Origin: Vescimonas sanitatis
GTDB taxonomy: Bacteria; Bacillota; Clostridia; Oscillospirales; Oscillospiraceae
DNA: 64,000 nt
Assembly (NCBI RefSeq): GCF_049060325.1
Contig: NZ_JBMGPW010000011.1
Location: 1-64,000 of the forward strand
Direction of reading: 5' to 3'
In this document: in pieces, positions 24,427-33,947 of the stretch
Position numbering within the stretch: position 1 is the first letter of the stretch
How the letters are laid out: every line of letters begins with the position of its first letter
The notes under the pieces: generated by a model
What the model was told of the DNA's origin: nothing
Databases searched by the model: none
What the model saw: only the letters and a program-made list of their open reading frames with translations
Made by a program: the position numbers and the translations under genes

Positions 24427-25341
24427 TTAACCCTCGCTGCTGGTGTCGGCAGGATTTTTAACGGGGATCAGTTCGCCCATGAGGACGTAGCGGGCATTAT
24501 CAAAATCGTAGTCGCAGGTGCTCAGGGTCAGGATGCTGCCCGTGGGCACACCGGAGCCGGACTTGAAGGTGGACTCGTTGATACACTGCTGGAGATAGCT
24601 GTCGCTGAGAGAGGTGGCATACACATCGGCGTCATGATCCACAATACAACCGGCAAACAGGTTGACCTTGTAGGTCTGGTTGGGGGTGTACAGATAGAAG
24701 TAGGGATGCGCCTCGTAATAGCTCTGGCTCTTGTAGTTCATCAGGGACGCGAACATCATGCCGGTCTTCATATTGTGGCCGTAGATGAGGTTGTTCTGAG
24801 AGGTGAAGTCAGAGTTACAGCGGATATCCAGGAAGACGGTGCCGTTCTTGTTGTCCTTGCCGTCGATATCGCGGTACAGATAGTACTCGCCGCCCTCGTC
24901 CGCGGACTGCACGATGGGCAGCTGCAGCGTCGTATTGGCGCTATACACATAGCCCACCACGTCGGGGTACTTGGCCTGCATGGCGGTGAAGTCCACCTTG
25001 ATGCTCTCTTCATCCTTCTTGACAGGCTTCTTCGTCTCCTGGCTGTCACCGTCGGTGCTGTCGCCGTCGGTATCGGTATCGCCGGCGGTATCGTCCGGAC
25101 TGATGAAGTCCTGATTGATATTGTCGTTGATCCTCTCGGTGTCCTTCTGTTCCTTCAGATACGAAATGATCTTGACGGACGAGAACACCAGCACGCCCAC
25201 CAGGATCACCAAAACGGCGTAATACAGGGCTTTTCCGTTCTTTCTGCCGCCGCGGCTCCTTCTGCTGCGGTGACGACTGCCGGTACGCTCGGCCGGCTGC
25301 TCTTGCTGCACACGGGATCTTCTCTTGGGTGCATCGTTCAT
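24427..25341 (-). CDS. srtB: Class B sortase
   Basis: The enzyme cleaves a C-terminal sorting motif and links surface proteins to peptidoglycan. The 304-residue protein has a long basic cytoplasmic N-terminus, one membrane span (about 39-60), an acidic Asp/Thr-rich linker (about 78-112) and the class B catalytic domain with YGHNM (H189), TLSTC (C276) and ARYVL (R284). Only one sortase is seen in the window, and only one protein has a sorting signal, the ubiquitin-like protein at 9334-11019 (SPKTF), so they are a plausible enzyme-substrate pair. Other substrates probably lie outside the window. Confidence 0.92.
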   Translation of the reverse strand: MNDAPKRRSRVQQEQPAERTGSRHRSRRSRGGRKNGKALYYAVLVILVGVLVFSSVKIISYLKEQKDTERINDNINQDFISPDDTAGDTDTDGDSTDGDSQETKKPVKKDEESIKVDFTAMQAKYPDVVGYVYSANTTLQLPIVQSADEGGEYYLYRDIDGKDNKNGTVFLDIRCNSDFTSQNNLIYGHNMKTGMMFASLMNYKSQSYYEAHPYFYLYTPNQTYKVNLFAGCIVDHDADVYATSLSDSYLQQCINESTFKSGSGVPTGSILTLSTCDYDFDNARYVLMGELIPVKNPADTSSEG

Positions 25342-25436
25342 GGGTACACGCCTCCTTATCGTTGGGTATTGTAACAGGTTTTTTCGTTCAGTGCAAGGGA
25401 TATAGACAAGATGTAATGAAATTGTAACAGTTTCTC

Positions 25437-25465
25437 TTTACTTCTGAGAAACCAGGGATTACAAT
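25437..25465 (+). promoter_or_regulatory. Promoter of the threonine aldolase gene
   Basis: TTTACT (25437-25442) and TACAAT (25460-25465) are 17 bp apart. The leader contains a GGAGCCGCCGGCTCC palindrome (about 25491-25506) and AAAGGAG before the ATG. Confidence 0.65.
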
Positions 25466-25537
25466 AGAAATGTTGGCTGCCGTATAGACGGCGGAGCCGC
25501 CGGCTCCGTTCCATCAAAAAGATAAAGGAGAACCACA

Positions 25538-26578
25538 ATGATCTATTTCAACAGTGATTATCTGGAGGGCGCGCACCCCTCTATCATGGTCAGGCTGGCC
25601 GAGACGAACATGGTACAGACCGTGGGCTACGGCGAGGACGAATACTGTGAGGCGGCGCGTGAGAAGATCAAGACCGCCTGCCAGGCCCCGGAGGCCGACG
25701 TGCATTTTCTGGTGGGCGGCACCCAGACCAACACCACCGTCATCGCCGCCATCCTGCGGCCCTGGCAGGGCGTGATTTCCGCCGTCAGCGGTCACATCAA
25801 CTGCCATGAGGCCGGTGCCATCGAGTCCACGGGCCATAAGGTCATCACCCTGCCCACCACCAACGGCAAGATCACTGCGCAGCAGGTGCAGGACTATGTG
25901 GAGTGGCACAGAAACGATGAGTCCACGGAGCACATCGTCCAGCCCGGTATGGTGTACATCTCCCACCCCACTGAGGGCGGCACGCTGTATACCAAGGCGG
26001 AGCTGACGGCGCTGTATGACACCTGCCGCCGGTACGGCCTGCCGCTGTTCATTGACGGCGCACGGCTGGGCTATGGCCTGATGGCAGAGGAGAGCGACAT
26101 GACGCTGCCAGAGATCGCGCGGCTGTGCGATGTGTTCTACATCGGTGGCACCAAGGTGGGCGCCCTGTTCGGCGAAGCCGTTGTCATCATGAACGAAAAT
26201 CTGAAAAAGGATTTCCGCTTTATTATGAAGCAGCGGGGCGGCCGCATGGCCAAGGGCCGGCTGCTGGGCGTTCAGTTCGACACGCTGTTCACCGACGACC
26301 TGTATTTCAAGATCTCCCGCCACGCCATTGAGATGGCTCATCAGATCCGGGACATTTTCGTCTCCGCGGGCTATCCCCTGCTGTTCGACTCCCCCACCAA
26401 CCAGCAGTATCCCATCATGTCGGATGACGAGCTGGCCATTCTGGGCAAAAGCTTCGGCTATGAGTACTGGGAGCGTGTGGACGAGACGCACTCCGGCGTG
26501 CGCTTCTGCGCTAGCTGGGCCACAAAGCAGGAGCACGTGGACGCCCTGCGGGCGGCTGTGAACGCGCTGAAGAAGTAA
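25538..26578 (+). CDS. ltaE: Low-specificity L-threonine aldolase-type PLP lyase
   Basis: The 346-residue fold-type I PLP enzyme cleaves threonine or allo-threonine to glycine and acetaldehyde. Visible motifs: FLVGGTQTNTTVI, SGHINCHEAGAIESTG, ISHPTEGGTLYT, LFIDGARLGYG and the PLP lysine in YIGGTKVGALFGEA. Length is normal for the beta-eliminating lyase/threonine aldolase family. It is monocistronic with its own promoter and terminator. The precise substrate preference cannot be read from sequence. Confidence 0.9.
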   Translation: MIYFNSDYLEGAHPSIMVRLAETNMVQTVGYGEDEYCEAAREKIKTACQAPEADVHFLVGGTQTNTTVIAAILRPWQGVISAVSGHINCHEAGAIESTGHKVITLPTTNGKITAQQVQDYVEWHRNDESTEHIVQPGMVYISHPTEGGTLYTKAELTALYDTCRRYGLPLFIDGARLGYGLMAEESDMTLPEIARLCDVFYIGGTKVGALFGEAVVIMNENLKKDFRFIMKQRGGRMAKGRLLGVQFDTLFTDDLYFKISRHAIEMAHQIRDIFVSAGYPLLFDSPTNQQYPIMSDDELAILGKSFGYEYWERVDETHSGVRFCASWATKQEHVDALRAAVNALKK

Positions 26579-26640
26579 GCGTTCCTCTGCTGTGAGATAA
26601 GCATAGCGCAGGTAGCTGAAATGCACCTTAAAGTTACTTA

Positions 26641-26673
26641 AAAAAATTCCCCGACGATGTCGGGGAATTTTTT
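26641..26673 (+). terminator. Terminator of ltaE
   Basis: AAAAAATTCCCCGAC and GTCGGGGAATTTTTT pair around GAT; A and T tracts on both sides. Confidence 0.9.
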
Positions 26674-26681
26674 TAGCAAAG

Positions 26682-26708
26682 CAAAGGCACCCTCGCAGGG
26701 TGCCTTTG
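26682..26708 (-). terminator. Terminator of pckA
   Basis: CAAAGGCACCCT and AGGGTGCCTTTG pair around CGC, immediately after the pckA stop on the minus strand. The following T-run is short, and the ltaE terminator behind it may assist. Confidence 0.7.
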
Positions 26709-26720
26709 TCGATAGCGTAC

Positions 26721-28292
<1,572 letters not shown>

Positions 28293-28585
28293 AACCTCCT
28301 GTTTGAAATGTCACCGCGTCCGCCGCCGGCGGCGCGTTGCTTGCTTGTTCACTTTGGATTATACCATACGTTTAGGACAGTTAACAGTCCTTTTTCGCAT
28401 TTTTCCTGAAAATCTTTCTTTATCTCTGAAAAATTTTTATCATTTCATTCGGTGAGCGCACAGTGGCAAAAAGTGTTCCGCCGCCGGATCCCGATCGCAT
28501 ACTTTTCTCTTTACGCAAGGATAACACCGTATTATGATAATGTCAATTTGCGAAAACCACGATTTTCTAAGAGGAGCGCCGCACT

Positions 28586-28803
28586 ATGGCACACAAAATA
28601 CCATATATCAAATACCTCTCGGCTCTGCTGCTGTCCGGCCTGAACGGCGTGGTGATACTCAACGGCGTTAGCGGCGGTACACGGAGCGCCGTGTTTTTCT
28701 CCGTGCTGCTGCTGGGCGAAACGCTGACGCCGCCCGCTGGCTGGACGCGGCCATGGTGCTGAGCAGTGCCATGCTGGGGGAATTCGTACATCCGCGAAAG
28801 TAA
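28586..28803 (+). pseudogene. Remnant of an EamA/DMT-family transporter gene
   Basis: From the ATG at 28586 (GAGGAGCG upstream) the frame encodes an EamA-like N-terminus, KIPYIKYLSALLLSGLNGVV, then jumps directly to a C-terminal-like RSAVFFSVLLLGETLTP. It stops early, but a one-base frameshift after CTGACGCC restores WLDAAMVLSSAMLGEF and VHPRK before a TAA at 28801-28803. Intact EamA proteins are about 290-300 residues with ten helices, so the middle is lost and the end is frameshifted. The 293 bp before it (28293-28585) hold the pckA leader and nothing else I can identify. Confidence 0.7.
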
Positions 28804-28841
28804 CGGAAACGATCTCCCCGCCTCCCCCGTGCAAAGCGCAA

Positions 28842-28864
28842 AACCTCCGGCTGAGCCGGAGGTT
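28842..28864 (-). terminator. Terminator-like hairpin after engB
   Basis: AACCTCCGGC and GCCGGAGGTT pair around TGA, just past the engB stop on the minus strand; the T-run is weak (TTTTGCGCTTT). The same stem sequence recurs in the guaA terminator. Confidence 0.65.
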
Positions 28865-28869
28865 CTGCT

Positions 28870-29463
28870 TTATTTGGCGCATATCTCGCTGATGGCTGCC
28901 AGGAGCTCCGTTTTGCCAGTGCCCTTCTCAGCGGAAAAGGGGATCAGCAGCGCCTCCTCCGGCAGGGTCAGTGTCTGGCGGATCAGGGCCAGATTTGGCT
29001 CGATCTCGCTCTTTTTCAGCTTGTCCAGCTTGTTGGCTACAACGATGACCGGGCAGCCGGTGCCCTTGAACCAGTCGCACATGGTCACGTCATCGGCGGT
29101 GGGCTTGTGCCGCGCATCCACGATCAGCACGCCCAGGGTAATGAGCCCCTCCTCGGCGAAGTAACGCTCCATCAGGCGGCCCCAGCGGTCGCGCTCCTCC
29201 TTGGAGACCTTGGCATAGCCGTAGCCGGGCAGGTCGGTGAAGTATAGCCTGCCGTCGATGTCAAAATAGTTGATCTGGCTGGTCTTGCCGGGGGTAGCGC
29301 CCACCCGGGCGAAATTCTTGCGGCCCAGCAGCCGGTTAATGACGGAGGACTTGCCCACATTGCTGCGCCCCGCGAAGGTGACCTGGGGCTTTCCGTCGCG
29401 GATAAATGTCTCCGCCCTTACGGCCGAGAGCACGAACTCCGCCTTATTAAAGTTGATCGCCAT
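28870..29463 (-). CDS. engB: Ribosome biogenesis GTPase EngB/YsxC
   Basis: EngB is an essential GTPase for late 50S assembly. The 197-residue protein has the G1 motif GRSNVGKSSVINRLL, the conserved TPGKTSQINYF switch, G3 DLPGYGYAKVS, G4 NKLDKLK and G5 FSAEKGTG. Its start overlaps the end of lon by 17 bases, a conserved arrangement in Firmicutes, so the two are co-transcribed. Confidence 0.95.
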   Translation of the reverse strand: MAINFNKAEFVLSAVRAETFIRDGKPQVTFAGRSNVGKSSVINRLLGRKNFARVGATPGKTSQINYFDIDGRLYFTDLPGYGYAKVSKEERDRWGRLMERYFAEEGLITLGVLIVDARHKPTADDVTMCDWFKGTGCPVIVVANKLDKLKKSEIEPNLALIRQTLTLPEEALLIPFSAEKGTGKTELLAAISEICAK

Positions 29464-31837
29464 GACGCACCTCCTGCATAGCCGGACTACCCATCACCGC
29501 CAGATGCTCCACCGCCGCCTCTTTTTTCGGCAGGGTCAGTGCATGGGCAAACACGGCGTCCACCGTCTCGGCAGTGATAAAGCGCAACGCCTCCCGTACG
29601 GCAGGATCGATGTCCGCCAAATCCTTCTCGTTTTCCCGGGGAATGATGACGGTCCGGATGCCGCTGCGCTTGGCGGCCATGGTCTTCTCCCGCAGACCGC
29701 CGATGGGCAGCACGCGGCCCCGCAGCGTCACCTCGCCGGTCATAGCCACATCGTGGCGCACGGCGCGGCCTGTCAGGGCCGACAGCATAGCCGTGGCGAT
29801 AGCGATTCCGGCGGAGGGGCCGTCCTTGGGCACCGCACCCTCCGGAAAGTGGACATGAATATCCTTGGTCTTATAGAAATCCGGGGCAATGCCCAGCTCG
29901 GCGGCACGGCTCCTCAGGCAGGTATAGGCCGCCTTTACGGACTCCTGCATCACCTGGCCCAGATTGCCGGTAAGCTCCAGCTTGCCGGTGCCGTCCATCA
30001 CACCTGCCTCCACCTCCAGCAGCTCGCCGCCAACCTCGGTCCACGCCAGGCCGTTGACCACACCGATCTGGTCGATCTTGCTGCGGGTATCCTCGGCATA
30101 GGGCGGCGTATCCAGGAATTCACGCAGGTTCTTAGCTGTAATGTCTATGCGCTTTACGCCTGTTTCCACCAAACGCATGGCGGCGCGGCGGCACAGCTTG
30201 CCCAGCTGGCGCTCCAGCGTGCGGACGCCGGACTCCTTGGTATAGTCGGTAATGATGGCCCGCAGGGCTTCATCGTCCAGGCGCAGCTGGCCGCGGCGGA
30301 TGCCGTTCTCCTTCAGTTGCTTGGGCAGCAGATGCTCCCGGGCGATGTGCAGCTTTTCTTCGTCGGTGTAGCTGCCCAGCTCGATGACCTCCATGCGGTC
30401 GAGCAGCGGACGGGGTATGGTGGATGTGGTGTTGGCGGTGGTGATGAACATCACGCGGCTCAGGTCCACAGGCAGCTCGATGAAGTGGTCGCGGAAAGCC
30501 CCGTTCTGCTCACTATCCAGTACCTCCAGCAGGGCCGAGGCCGGGTCGCCCCGCATATCGCTGGCCAGCTTGTCGATCTCATCCAGCACCAGCAGAGGGT
30601 TCATGGTACCGGCGCGGGTCAGGGCCTCGATAATGCGGCCGGGCATAGCGCCGATATACGTCTTGCGGTGGCCGCGGATATCCGCCTCGTCCCGCACGCC
30701 GCCCAGACTCAGCCGGGCGCACTTGCGGTTCATGGCCTTGGCCACGGACAGAGCCACGGAGGTCTTGCCCACACCGGGAGGCCCCACCAGGCAGAGTATC
30801 CTGCCCTTGGCGTCCGGGTTCAGCTGCCGCACGGCGATAAACTCCAAAATGCGCTGCTTCACCTTATCCAGGCCATAGTGGTCCTTGTCCAGTATCTTTC
30901 GGGCCTGCGCCACATCCGCCCTCTCCCGGGTGAATTTGTGCCAGGGCAGCTCCAGACACACATCCAGATAGTTGCGTATCACCGAGGCCTCGGCGCTGCC
31001 GAAGGGCTGCTTGCCCAGGCGCTCCACCTCTTTTGTCAGCTTGGTATGTATCTCCTCCGGCAGGTCCGCCGCCTGTATCCTGGCGGCGTACTCCTCCAAC
31101 TCCTCGTCGCCGTCATCCCCCAGCTCGTGCTGCAATACCTTCACCTGCTCCCGCAGGATCATGTCCTTCTGCACCTGGGCCACGCGGCGGCGCACCTTCT
31201 GCTCCATCTCGCTCTCCAGCGAGATGACGTCCACCTCATGGGTCAGGATATCGTTGACGATACGCAGACGCTTATCCGGGTGCAGCTCCTCCAGCACCCG
31301 CTGACGGTCCTGGTGCCGCAGGGTGATATTCTGGGCGATCAGGTCTGCCAGACGGCCGGTATCACTGCAATCCAGCACCGCGGCGGCGAAGTCTTCGCCG
31401 ATGCCGTTGGCCAGCTCGCGGTATTCACCGAAGAGCACATAGGTCCGGCGTATCAGCGCCTCGCTGCGGGCCGTATGGCGGGCCGCCGTCTCGGGCAGCA
31501 GCTCGGCCTGGGCCTGCAAAAACGGTTTTTTCTGCCACAGCCGGTGCAGCCGCGCCCGGCTCTCACCCTCCGCGATGACACGCACCGTAGTGTCCGAGGT
31601 CTTGATGATCTGCAAAATATGACACACCGTGCCGATGGTGTACAGATCCTCCTCTCCCGGCTCCGCCGTGGACAGGTCCTTCTGCGTCACCGCCAGCAGC
31701 CGGCGGTCATTCTCCATGGCGTTGTCCAGAGCGAAGATGGAGATATCGCGCTCCGCGTCAAAGGACACCGTCTGCCCGGGGAAAGCCGTCAAGCCGCGCA
31801 GTGCCAGCACCGGAATGTTCCGGGTGATCGTTTCCAT
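29447..31837 (-). CDS. lon: ATP-dependent protease Lon (LonA)
   Basis: Lon degrades misfolded and regulatory proteins. The 796-residue protein contains the N-terminal substrate domain (PVLALRGLTAFPGQTV), the AAA+ module with Walker A GPPGVGKTSVALS and Walker B LVLDEIDKL, and the C-terminal serine protease domain with the catalytic serine in PKDGPSAGIAIATA and the lysine downstream in the REKTMAAKRSG segment. Length is typical of LonA. An AAGGAGG site precedes the ATG. It follows clpX by about 100 bp across a long hairpin and overlaps engB. Confidence 0.97.
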   Translation of the reverse strand: METITRNIPVLALRGLTAFPGQTVSFDAERDISIFALDNAMENDRRLLAVTQKDLSTAEPGEEDLYTIGTVCHILQIIKTSDTTVRVIAEGESRARLHRLWQKKPFLQAQAELLPETAARHTARSEALIRRTYVLFGEYRELANGIGEDFAAAVLDCSDTGRLADLIAQNITLRHQDRQRVLEELHPDKRLRIVNDILTHEVDVISLESEMEQKVRRRVAQVQKDMILREQVKVLQHELGDDGDEELEEYAARIQAADLPEEIHTKLTKEVERLGKQPFGSAEASVIRNYLDVCLELPWHKFTRERADVAQARKILDKDHYGLDKVKQRILEFIAVRQLNPDAKGRILCLVGPPGVGKTSVALSVAKAMNRKCARLSLGGVRDEADIRGHRKTYIGAMPGRIIEALTRAGTMNPLLVLDEIDKLASDMRGDPASALLEVLDSEQNGAFRDHFIELPVDLSRVMFITTANTTSTIPRPLLDRMEVIELGSYTDEEKLHIAREHLLPKQLKENGIRRGQLRLDDEALRAIITDYTKESGVRTLERQLGKLCRRAAMRLVETGVKRIDITAKNLREFLDTPPYAEDTRSKIDQIGVVNGLAWTEVGGELLEVEAGVMDGTGKLELTGNLGQVMQESVKAAYTCLRSRAAELGIAPDFYKTKDIHVHFPEGAVPKDGPSAGIAIATAMLSALTGRAVRHDVAMTGEVTLRGRVLPIGGLREKTMAAKRSGIRTVIIPRENEKDLADIDPAVREALRFITAETVDAVFAHALTLPKKEAAVEHLAVMGSPAMQEVRHGDQL

Positions 31838-31892
31838 AGTTGCCTCCTTTCTCCCGCCGGACGGCGGGCGTTGGGAAAAGGGTAGTATCCGA

Positions 31893-31924
31893 ACTGCCGG
31901 AAAAGCCTTGGCTTTTCCGGCAGT
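31893..31924 (-). terminator. Perfect hairpin between clpX and lon
   Basis: ACTGCCGGAAAAGC and GCTTTTCCGGCAGT pair around a CTT/AAG loop. There is no T-run after it on the minus strand, so it could be a weak terminator, an mRNA-stability element or an RNase processing site setting lon output relative to clpX. Confidence 0.55.
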
Positions 31925-31935
31925 CTGAGTCTCTG

Positions 31936-33231
31936 TTAAGACGCCGGGGCGGTGGAGGTCTTCTCCGCCGTGCCGGTCTTGAATTTAGCGCGCTGCGCCA
32001 CCTTTTCCGGGTCGTGCAGCACCGTGGGCTCGGCATTCCCATCCACACACGCCTTTGTGATGGTCACATCGGTGATGGTGGGGTCGGAGGGCACATCGTA
32101 CATGACCTTGGTCAGCAGTCCCTCCATCACCGCCCGCAGACCACGTGCGCCGATGTTCCGTGCCAGCGCGGTGTCCGCCACCGCCTCCAGCGCGTCCTGA
32201 TCGAAATGCAGCTCCACACCATCGTAGCTGAGCAGCTTCTGGTACTGCTTCACCAGCGCGTTCTTCGGCTCGGTGAGGATACGCACCAGATCCTCCCGGG
32301 TCAGGCCCTGCAGGGCGGTGATGACCGGCATACGGCCTACCAACTCGGGGATGATACCGAACTTCAGCAGATCATGGGGCTGGACCTGCTGGAACAGTTC
32401 GCCGGTATGGCGCTCTTTCTTGCTCTGCACCGCATTCTCAAACCCCATGCTGCGCTTGCCCACCCGATCCTCAATGATCTTCTCCAGACCGTCGAAGGCG
32501 CCGCCGCAGATAAACAGGATGTTGCTGGTATCCAGCTGGATAAACTCCTGATGGGGGTGCTTGCGCCCGCCCTGGGGCGGCACATTGGCAACAGTGCCCT
32601 CCAATATCTTCAGCAGCGCCTGCTGCACGCCCTCGCCGGACACATCGCGGGTGATGGACGTATTCTCGCTCTTGCGAGCGATCTTGTCGATCTCATCCAC
32701 GTAGATGATGCCCCGCTCGGCCAGCTCTACGTCGAAATCCGCCGCCTGCAAAAGGCGCAGCAGTATATTCTCCACGTCGTCACCCACATAGCCGGCCTCG
32801 GTCAGTGTGGTGGCATCGGCAATGGCAAAGGGGACCTTCAGCACCCGCGCCAGCGTCTGGGCAAACAGCGTCTTGCCGGAGCCGGTAGGACCGATCATCA
32901 GGATATTGCTTTTCTGCAGCTCCACATCCTCGTCGCCGCCGAAATAAATGCGCTTGTAGTGGTTGTACACCGACACGGACAGCGCCACCTTGGCTGCCTC
33001 CTGCCCGATAACATACTGGTCCAGCACGTCGTGTATCTCCTTGGGCGTAGGCAACTCGTCCATGCTGTCTATACCGTCAGCGCCCGCGGTGTAGCCGTCG
33101 TTCAGGATATCCATACACAGCTGGACGCACTCGTCGCAAATTCGGACACCGGGACCCTGAATCATGCGATGGACCTGACTCTCCGGCTTGCCGCAGAACG
33201 AGCAGCGCAGGGCCTTCTTATCTTCTGCCAT
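31936..33231 (-). CDS. clpX: ATP-dependent Clp protease ATP-binding subunit ClpX
   Basis: ClpX unfolds substrates and feeds them to ClpP. The 431-residue protein has the N-terminal zinc-binding domain (CSFC and CDECVQLC, about residues 10-40), Walker A GPTGSGKTLFAQTLA, Walker B IIYVDEIDKIARKSEN and the sensor region FICGGAFDGLEKII. The C-terminal tail (about 415-431) is Thr/Ala/Ser-rich. It follows clpP by 6 bp. Confidence 0.97.
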   Translation of the reverse strand: MAEDKKALRCSFCGKPESQVHRMIQGPGVRICDECVQLCMDILNDGYTAGADGIDSMDELPTPKEIHDVLDQYVIGQEAAKVALSVSVYNHYKRIYFGGDEDVELQKSNILMIGPTGSGKTLFAQTLARVLKVPFAIADATTLTEAGYVGDDVENILLRLLQAADFDVELAERGIIYVDEIDKIARKSENTSITRDVSGEGVQQALLKILEGTVANVPPQGGRKHPHQEFIQLDTSNILFICGGAFDGLEKIIEDRVGKRSMGFENAVQSKKERHTGELFQQVQPHDLLKFGIIPELVGRMPVITALQGLTREDLVRILTEPKNALVKQYQKLLSYDGVELHFDQDALEAVADTALARNIGARGLRAVMEGLLTKVMYDVPSDPTITDVTITKACVDGNAEPTVLHDPEKVAQRAKFKTGTAEKTSTAPAS

Positions 33232-33237
33232 TCGTTT

Positions 33238-33819
33238 TTACCTCTTATATATGACCTTATCCACCAGACCGTATTCCCGGGCCTCCTCCGCGATCATCCA
33301 GTTGTCGCGCTCGGAATCCGTCTTGATCTGCTCCGGCGTCTTGCCGGTATTCTCCGCCATGATCTTGTTCAGGCGCTGCTTGATCTTCAGGAAATGCTCC
33401 ACATCGATCTCCATATCCGTGACCTTGCCCTGGGTACCGGCGGAGGGCTGGTGGATCATGATCTCCGCGTTGGGCAGCGCGATGCGCTTTCCCTTGGCAC
33501 CGCTGGACAGCAGGAACGCACCCATGCTGGCGGCCATGCCGATGCAGATGGTGGACACGTCGCACTTAATGTACTGCATGGTGTCATAAATGGCCATACC
33601 GGCGGTCACGCTGCCGCCGGGGCTGTTGATATACATCTGAATATCCTTGTCGGGGTCCTGCGCCTCGAGATAGAGAAGCTGCGCCACGACGAGGCTGGCG
33701 GTGGTATCATTCACCTCTTCGCCCAGGAATACGATACGGTCGTTGAGCAAGCGGGAGAAAATGTCATAGGAACGCTCACCGCGGTTGGTCTGCTCCACAA
33801 CGTAAGGGACTAAGCTCAT
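33238..33819 (-). CDS. clpP: ATP-dependent Clp protease proteolytic subunit ClpP
   Basis: The 193-residue serine peptidase forms the ClpP tetradecamer. It shows the catalytic serine in GMAASMGAFLLSSG, the histidine in EIMIHQPSAGTQG and the aspartate in SERDNWM, plus the N-terminal YDIFSRLLNDRIVFLG. No CtsR operator or CIRCE element was recognised in the 128 bp upstream. It sits between tig and clpX, the canonical order. Confidence 0.97.
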   Translation of the reverse strand: MSLVPYVVEQTNRGERSYDIFSRLLNDRIVFLGEEVNDTTASLVVAQLLYLEAQDPDKDIQMYINSPGGSVTAGMAIYDTMQYIKCDVSTICIGMAASMGAFLLSSGAKGKRIALPNAEIMIHQPSAGTQGKVTDMEIDVEHFLKIKQRLNKIMAENTGKTPEQIKTDSERDNWMIAEEAREYGLVDKVIYKR

Positions 33820-33881
33820 AAAAAATACCTCCTGTATGATAGATGCCTGATTATACCCACCCGACTGTGTTTTTCATAAGA

Positions 33882-33925
33882 GCCCGCGGCGGCGGGGGAA
33901 ATGTTTTCACCCCGCCGCGCCGGCT
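33882..33925 (-). terminator. GC-rich hairpin after tig
   Basis: On the minus strand AGCCGGCGCGGCGGGG can fold with CCCCGCCGCCGCGGGCT around an AT-rich loop. There is no strong T-run, so it may be a partial terminator or stabilising stem between tig and clpP. Confidence 0.45.
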
Positions 33926-33947
33926 TTTCTCTCTTGTATACAGCGAA

